From assembly GCF_000333895.2 (NCBI RefSeq), contig NZ_ANFM02000038.1:1-64000 (forward strand): 64,000 nucleotides of DNA, given 5' to 3'. The position numbers and the translations under genes are program-made. The notes under the pieces are model-generated. The model was given only the letters and a program-made list of their open reading frames with translations. It had not been told where the DNA came from and searched no databases. The DNA is from Grimontia indica (GTDB lineage Bacteria; Pseudomonadota; Gammaproteobacteria; Enterobacterales; Vibrionaceae). Below, piece after piece: positions 58,882-64,000 of this stretch. Numbering within the stretch: position 1 is the first letter of the stretch; every line of letters starts with the position of its first letter.

Positions 58882-60198
58882 TTAGAAGGTGTAGTTTGCG
58901 CCGACAGCGAAGATGTAAGCGTCGCCGCCAGCAGTAAATTCATAAGTTGCTGAGTTATTGCCAGGAAGAGCTTCAACCTCCGTTCCTTTGACATCATCAC
59001 CATTCAGGTAGGCAAAACCTGCATCGATAGACCAATTGCTGCCTGAGTCATAGGTTGCACCAAGAGAGTACCAATGACGTTCTGTATCAGGAATGCTAAG
59101 AGTACGGTGTGAATCAGGAACTGGGCTCTCATCTATCGCATAGCCTGCGCGAAGCGTCCAGTTGTTGTTCAGGAAGTAGGTCGCACCGATAGCGTAGCGC
59201 CAGCTGTCTTCCCACTTCTCATCTTTTTGAAGACATACACCCGGTTCAATACCAAGTCGCGAACAGTCAGCCGCTGATGATGTTGCTCTAAGCTCTTGGA
59301 AGCTGCTCCATCCAATGCGCATGACGCTGTAGTGAAGCGCCCATTGGTCGAAGCCATGGTATCCAGAGAACTCGAAAATGTCAGGTAAGTTCAGCTCCAA
59401 TTCACCAGGGACTGTTTGTCCTGTTTTGCCCACAAATGCGGTAGATGAGCCACGGTAATCGCCCTCGAGCGTGATGTCGACTGCTGAGCGATATCCAACA
59501 CCCAAACGGTTTTTATCATCAAACTCCCAAAGGCCGCCCACATTCCAGCCAAAGCCCCATCCATCACCGGCAAGATATGCTAGCTCATCAGACGGAGAAG
59601 AAGCGCCTAGGCTGGTGTAAAGCCCACCATACTGTCTCTTCAATTCAGCGTCTGCATAAATTGCGTTTACACCCAGCCCTAGGCTTAACTGCTCTGAAAT
59701 TTTATAAGCAAAGTTACCCGCAAAATTGATGGTGACTAGCTCAGTTTGTCCACCAATAGCGGCACCTACTGAATCGGTAGGATATTCCGTTGAAAGGCCA
59801 AAGTTTGAAAATACTGAGACGCCCCAGGCCATCTTGTCATTGATAGGATCGACATAGTGCGCATAAGGGACAATTGCATCTGGCGCTACGTCGCTATGTT
59901 CTGATGTGGTGTTTGGAACAGCTGAACCTGGATTTCCGTTTAGTGAGTCAACGGATGCATCCACATCTGGCTGGATAAACGAAAGACCACCTGACACTTG
60001 TGCCGAATCAAACATCGTCATCGCTGCTGGGTTACGGACAGCGACTGCGGCGTTGTCTGCAATGGCTGCTTCGCCAGCAAATGCGCGACCTAGACCGCTG
60101 GTGGAATGTTCGCTGATTTGGAAGCCTGCGCCGTGGGCCTGAAAAGCGGCCAGCGCAATCGCTGTGGAAAGTAGGGTACGCTGTGTTACACGTTTCAT
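58882..60198 (-). CDS. fadL: Long-chain fatty acid outer-membrane channel FadL (second copy)
   Basis: A 438-residue FadL paralogue in tandem with the one at 57188-58438. ATG 60198 (MKRVTQRTLLSTAIALAAFQAHGA) gives a clear signal peptide cut near HGA-GFQ. The mature start GFQISEHSTSGLGRAFAGEAAIADNAAV and VRNPAAM motif match the first copy closely. C-terminus AVGANYTF. It has its own terminator, so the two copies can be controlled separately; which lipids each prefers is unknown. Confidence 0.93.
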   Translation of the reverse strand: MKRVTQRTLLSTAIALAAFQAHGAGFQISEHSTSGLGRAFAGEAAIADNAAVAVRNPAAMTMFDSAQVSGGLSFIQPDVDASVDSLNGNPGSAVPNTTSEHSDVAPDAIVPYAHYVDPINDKMAWGVSVFSNFGLSTEYPTDSVGAAIGGQTELVTINFAGNFAYKISEQLSLGLGVNAIYADAELKRQYGGLYTSLGASSPSDELAYLAGDGWGFGWNVGGLWEFDDKNRLGVGYRSAVDITLEGDYRGSSTAFVGKTGQTVPGELELNLPDIFEFSGYHGFDQWALHYSVMRIGWSSFQELRATSSAADCSRLGIEPGVCLQKDEKWEDSWRYAIGATYFLNNNWTLRAGYAIDESPVPDSHRTLSIPDTERHWYSLGATYDSGSNWSIDAGFAYLNGDDVKGTEVEALPGNNSATYEFTAGGDAYIFAVGANYTF

Positions 60199-60420
60199 AT
60201 TAATTTGCCTCTCTGTCACTGCCTTTTATTATTGTCGTCTTCAACGTGAAGTGTCCGAATCTAAGCGGCACGAGCGTTGAATCGTTCTAAGTCAGTATAA
60301 GTAGCAAATTGAGATTTGTTGTGGTTTTGTTATCAATAGTTTGCGCAGGATCTGCGCAACGAAACCTTCGTTTTTGAGGGTGATTTCAATCTAGCGTTTA
60401 AAACTATTTGGCGTTTATGA

Positions 60421-60463
60421 AAAGAAAACGGCCGCAGGCCTTGTTTTATAAGGCGTGCAGCCG
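60421..60463 (-). terminator. rnt terminator
   Basis: Minus-strand imperfect stem CGGCTGCACGCCTT...AAGGCCTGCGGCCG followed by TTTTCTTTTC. Confidence 0.75.
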
Positions 60464-60489
60464 GTTCTTTTGCCAAGGTTCTGATTGTA

Positions 60490-61158
60490 TTAATCAGAAT
60501 TTTGTTCGGATTCTTCCTCAGCTGCCATGACTGGCCAGCCGCCTAATTTCTTCCATTTGTTAACGATCTCACAGAACAGTTCTGCGGTGCGCTCGGTATC
60601 GTAGAGCGCTGAGTGTGCTTCTCGGTTATCGAAAGGGATCCCGGCGGTTTGGCATGCTTTTGCCAAAACGGTTTGTCCAAAGGCCAAGCCACTCAGTGCT
60701 GCTGTGTCGAAAGTGGCAAACGGATGGAAAGGATTGCGTTTTAGATGACTGCGCTCCGAGGCTTCCATGACGAAGCTGTGATCGAAGTTGGCATTATGAG
60801 CCACCATGATCGAGCGCTGACAGCCTGCCGCCTTTTGTTCTTTGCGGATAAGTTTAAAGATCTCTTTCAGTGCGTGCTCTTCTTCTACCGCACCACGGAG
60901 TGGGCTGAAAGGGTCTTTAATGCCGTTGAATTCCAGCGCTTCTTTAACCAGATTAGCGCCTTCGAACGGAGAAACATGAAAGTGAATGGTTTTATCAGGG
61001 GAAAGCCAACCGTCTTCATCCATCTTCAGAGTGACCGCACAGATTTCAAGCAGTGCATCAGTCTTTGAGTTAAAACCGGCCGTTTCTACATCGACAACAA
61101 CAGGAAAATAGCCGCGGAATCTTGCTTTTAGCGTATTCAGGTTGGTTTCTTGGGTCAT
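60490..61158 (-). CDS. rnt: Ribonuclease T
   Basis: DEDDh-family 3'-5' exoribonuclease that trims the 3' ends of tRNA, 5S and 23S rRNA. 222 residues from ATG 61158 ([20 protein letters not shown]); the frame opens earlier at 61218 but the shorter form matches E. coli. Catalytic residues are D23/E25 (VDVETAGFN), D126 (HNANFDH), H182 and D187 ([11 protein letters not shown]). Conserved Phe-containing segment [11 protein letters not shown]. Divergent from motY, a neighbour pair typical of Vibrio. Confidence 0.95.
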   Translation of the reverse strand: MTQETNLNTLKARFRGYFPVVVDVETAGFNSKTDALLEICAVTLKMDEDGWLSPDKTIHFHVSPFEGANLVKEALEFNGIKDPFSPLRGAVEEEHALKEIFKLIRKEQKAAGCQRSIMVAHNANFDHSFVMEASERSHLKRNPFHPFATFDTAALSGLAFGQTVLAKACQTAGIPFDNREAHSALYDTERTAELFCEIVNKWKKLGGWPVMAAEEESEQNSD

Positions 61159-61322
61159 GTCTCGGATAACTTGTAAAAATGAGGCGTGCATTATGTCAGA
61201 TGCTGGCTGGATTTTCATTTTCTAGTTTTGGCAGGAAGAATTAAAATAAGACTAAAGATAAAGGACTGGCTTCCGATAAGATAAGCAATACCTTTCCACT
61301 GATTCACAGGAACCGGCACAGT

Positions 61323-62201
61323 ATGAAGAGAGCATCGCTGTTGACATTATGCATTGCTGCAAGCCTTGCACCGCTCTCGGTGTCTGCGAGCAAGTATTAC
61401 GGAGCGAAGCCGACAGAATCTGTGTGGAAGGTGACAGTCGATACACCGATCGAGTGTCGTATTGAACACATGATCCCGAACTATGGTATGGCGACATTTA
61501 CCTCCCGTGCCAGCAAGAAAATTAACTTGGATTTTGAGCTGGAAATGCGTCGACCGATGGGTGAAACGCAGAATGTCTCTCTCGTATCCATGCCGCCAGT
61601 ATGGTTCGCCGGTGAGCCTGCGGAATATATCGACCGTCTGCGTTTCTACAAACAGTTTGATGGTTATGTTGACGGACAAACGGCTTGGAGTATGTTGTCT
61701 GAGCTGGAAAATGGCCGCTATCCGACTTTTAGCTTCAAAGAGTGGCAAAGCAAGGGAAAACGCGTCGATATTGCGTTGTCCTCTGTGTCGTTCCAACAGC
61801 CTTACAATGAATTCAGCAGCTGTGTTGCACGCTTGTTGCCTTACGCCTTTGATGACATCGCCTTCACCGTGCTTCACTACAATGAGAATGGTGATGAGTT
61901 AAACAAGGCTTCCATGGCGAGGTTGGCACAAATCGCAGAGTTCGTGAGATACAGCCCAGACATCGATTTGGTGTTGATGGCGACTTACACAGATGGTCGT
62001 GGTGCAAAGGCGGCGAACCAGAGAATGTCTGAAATCCGCGCCGAAAAACTGGAACAGTACTTTATGTCGCTCGGCTTGCCGAAAGACAGGATTCAGGTTG
62101 AAGCTTATGGCGAGCGTCGCCCTATTGCAGAAAATGAAAGCCCGATAGGTCGTAACAAGAACCGTCGTGTCGTGATCTCTTTGGGTAGAACGATTATCTA
62201 A
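61323..62201 (+). CDS. motY: Sodium-driven flagellar motor protein MotY
   Basis: A 292-residue exported protein forming part of the periplasmic T ring that anchors PomAB stators of the Na+-driven polar flagellum. The signal peptide ends near SVSA-S (residue 22). The N-terminal MotY-specific domain (about 25-160) is followed by an OmpA-like peptidoglycan-binding domain (about 175-285; [25 protein letters not shown]). The length matches Vibrio MotY. ATG at 61323. It points to a polar sodium-motor organism. Confidence 0.94.
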   Translation: MKRASLLTLCIAASLAPLSVSASKYYGAKPTESVWKVTVDTPIECRIEHMIPNYGMATFTSRASKKINLDFELEMRRPMGETQNVSLVSMPPVWFAGEPAEYIDRLRFYKQFDGYVDGQTAWSMLSELENGRYPTFSFKEWQSKGKRVDIALSSVSFQQPYNEFSSCVARLLPYAFDDIAFTVLHYNENGDELNKASMARLAQIAEFVRYSPDIDLVLMATYTDGRGAKAANQRMSEIRAEKLEQYFMSLGLPKDRIQVEAYGERRPIAENESPIGRNKNRRVVISLGRTII

Positions 62202-62227
62202 CCAGACATGTTTCTCTGAAAGATAAA

Positions 62228-62257
62228 GAAAGCCCCGCTCGTTGTTGCGGGGCTTTT
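62228..62257. terminator. Bidirectional terminator, motY / HD-GYP gene
   Basis: Stem AAGCCCCGC-tcgttgtt-GCGGGGCTT followed by TTTCAG; convergent genes. Confidence 0.85.
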
Positions 62258-62262
62258 CAGTT

Positions 62263-64000
62263 TTAGGCGGTTTCTGTTTCCTTTTCGGGCTTAGGCGTGA
62301 TGATTGCCAACAGGGCGTCTTCATTGACCTCATCATGTTGTTCTTTAGGAAGGAACTGTTCGGCGTAACGAAGATAGATTTTCTCCTCGATAAAGAGCCG
62401 GAACAGTTGCTCATCGACATGCTTGTCTTTCGCCATAAAGGCGAGAATTTTAAGCGCTTCGCTGAGTGTCTTCGCTTTCTTGTAGGGACGATCGCTGGCG
62501 GTGAGTGCTTCGAAAATATCCGCTACTGCCATGATACGTGCATCGACAGACAATGAGCTTTCATCCAACCCATAAGGGTATCCTTTGCCGTCCAACTTCT
62601 CGTGGTGTCCCCCGGCGATTTCCGGCACACGTTTCAGATGCTTAGGATAAGGCAGCTTACGAAGCATATTAATGGTTTGGATGATGTGGTCATTGATGAT
62701 GAAGCGCTCTTCATCCGTCAGCGTTCCGCGCTGAATAGACAGGTTATAGAGTTCACCGCGATTATATTGAAGCGGTGGAACTGGTAGTTTGAACTCCCAG
62801 TTTTCAAAGGTTTTCAGCTGTTGAGGGAGCCAAGGGATCATCTGATCGACGGTATCAGAAAGGACTTGTTCTTTGCAGGGGAGGAGGAAACTGCCACGCG
62901 CTGAACGTCTTGCTTCTTCTTCCCAAGATAACCCTTGGACATCATCGATTGTGCGCATCCAGGTCCGCTGCGCTATCTTCTCCAGTTTTTCGATATTGCT
63001 GGCATCCATAAACTCCCCGCCCACATTGCACTTAGCCACAAAAGCGAACTCCTGATCGAGTGTTTCGTGCTCTTCCGTCAACCAAGCATCAAGTTCTTCA
63101 ACCTTTTCGCCTTCAAGCCGCTTTTGCCAGTACGTAATTTCGGCGTCACGTTTCAAGACTTCAAAGCGGGTGCGAACTTCGTGGATGCGGTTGTAAATGG
63201 TTTCGAGTTTGGTCGCTTTATCCACCACGAATTCGGGTGTAGTGACTTTTCCGCAATCATGTAACCAAGCCGCGAAATAGAGCGCTTCACGAGATTGATC
63301 GTTGAGTGAGAACTCGGGGAAACGTTTTTCATCATTACTGGCTGCTTCTGCCAGCATAAAGGTCAATTCCGGTACACGTTGGCAATGACCGCCCGTATAG
63401 GGGGATTTGGTATCGATGGCGGATGCCATCATCTCGATGAATGATTTAAATAGCTGCTTTTGTGCTGCTACACGGTCCCAGTTCTCTTTAATAAGGGAAG
63501 CGAAGCCCAGGAACTGGCGGATAAACTGTAGCTTGTCATTCTGATCGTTCCCCGGACACGCATCAAATCCCATAAAGACGTAGCCCACACACTCTTTTTC
63601 ACGGTTGTAGAGAGGCACGAGCCAAGCGTGCTTAAGTGATTGAGGGAGTAGTCTACGTTCAATATCGGTCGAACAGGGTTTAAAACTGAAGAAATGCTGG
63701 CCTTGGAGTGCCTTCTTCATCTGTGGGGAATCAGCCAACAACTTCTGCAGATCTACCTGTTTGCCTTCTGTTTGATGGGGATATTGGGCGGTCAGCGTGA
63801 GTTTTTCCCTGTCTTCTGCAGAATTGGTCCAGAGCATCACGTATTCCGCGCCGGAAGTTTGTTGGCAGTGAAGCGCAATGTCGGCCATCAGAGAGTCGAA
63901 ATTTGAACTGTTGGAGACTCGGTGAAGTGTCTGAAGAAAGTTCTGAATCGTCTCAGACATCATGTGGACGGATTCGGAGAGTTCCCTGACTTCGACGATC
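62263..64000 (-). CDS. HD-GYP phosphodiesterase, 5' end outside the window
   Basis: Predicted cyclic-di-GMP phosphodiesterase. The frame is open to the right edge; the first ATG in the window is at 63963, but the residues before it (EVRELSESVH) and after it look like the end of a HAMP domain, so an N-terminal sensor probably lies outside. Visible order: HAMP end, GAF-like domain (about 30-165 from the ATG), then HD-GYP with HDCGK and the full HHEKLDGKGYPYGL motif. About 140 extra residues separate the two halves of the HD-GYP core. Converges on motY. Confidence 0.9.
   Translation of the reverse strand, partial: IVEVRELSESVHMMSETIQNFLQTLHRVSNSSNFDSLMADIALHCQQTSGAEYVMLWTNSAEDREKLTLTAQYPHQTEGKQVDLQKLLADSPQMKKALQGQHFFSFKPCSTDIERRLLPQSLKHAWLVPLYNREKECVGYVFMGFDACPGNDQNDKLQFIRQFLGFASLIKENWDRVAAQKQLFKSFIEMMASAIDTKSPYTGGHCQRVPELTFMLAEAASNDEKRFPEFSLNDQSREALYFAAWLHDCGKVTTPEFVVDKATKLETIYNRIHEVRTRFEVLKRDAEITYWQKRLEGEKVEELDAWLTEEHETLDQEFAFVAKCNVGGEFMDASNIEKLEKIAQRTWMRTIDDVQGLSWEEEARRSARGSFLLPCKEQVLSDTVDQMIPWLPQQLKTFENWEFKLPVPPLQYNRGELYNLSIQRGTLTDEERFIINDHIIQTINMLRKLPYPKHLKRVPEIAGGHHEKLDGKGYPYGLDESSLSVDARIMAVADIFEALTASDRPYKKAKTLSEALKILAFMAKDKHVDEQLFRLFIEEKIYLRYAEQFLPKEQHDEVNEDALLAIITPKPEKETETA

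Overview
The window looks like chromosomal backbone DNA from a marine gammaproteobacterium of the family Vibrionaceae. The evidence is FadR with the Vibrio-type extra segment, the sodium-motor protein MotY beside rnt, a VolA-type surface lipase joined to FadL, several Na+/H+ antiporters, and many genes whose closest familiar counterparts are E. coli or Vibrio genes in the same local order. The genus cannot be fixed from the sequence alone; Grimontia, Enterovibrio or Photobacterium relatives are plausible. Fifty-one protein genes and one tRNA are called. I saw no IS element, integrase, CRISPR array, rRNA or obvious pseudogene. Many start codons were moved inward from the longest reading frame on Shine-Dalgarno and homology grounds.

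Left third (1-25.6 kb): maa, two cysteine-cluster proteins, dusC, an SDR protein, a SEC-C protein and a Nudix hydrolase are followed by dsbB-nhaB and divergent fadR. Then comes the stress operon yeaG-yeaH-ycgB with a candidate sigma-54 promoter, yeaD and gapA. The conserved gapA-msrB-yeaC-ansA-sppA neighbourhood is interrupted by two large genes for RTX-type calcium-binding proteins, on either side of yeaC, which share a C-terminal module. These two are the clearest accessory elements.

Middle (25.7-44.3 kb): fadH has a FadR-type operator. ydjA and topB follow, with a LexA-like palindrome between them. Next are a GAF-GGDEF protein overlapping topB, a TSUP permease, tRNA-Pro(GGG), yejLM diverging from yejK, a two-gene phosphorelay (membrane-anchored HPt protein plus Cache-HAMP hybrid kinase), a ygbA-like gene with an FNR/DNR-type box, and a dctPQM TRAP transporter.

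Right third (44.3-64 kb): a short thermolysin-family protease lies next to a yjiH-yjiG-M20 peptidase operon and an nhaC antiporter, suggesting extracellular peptide breakdown and uptake, though that link is inference. Then come asd, sodB, grxD, a second antiporter, a lipid-scavenging set (volA-fadL plus a second fadL), rnt, motY, and an HD-GYP gene cut by the right edge. Fatty-acid handling recurs (fadR, fadH, two fadL, volA), as does sodium physiology (nhaB, nhaC, antiporter, MotY).
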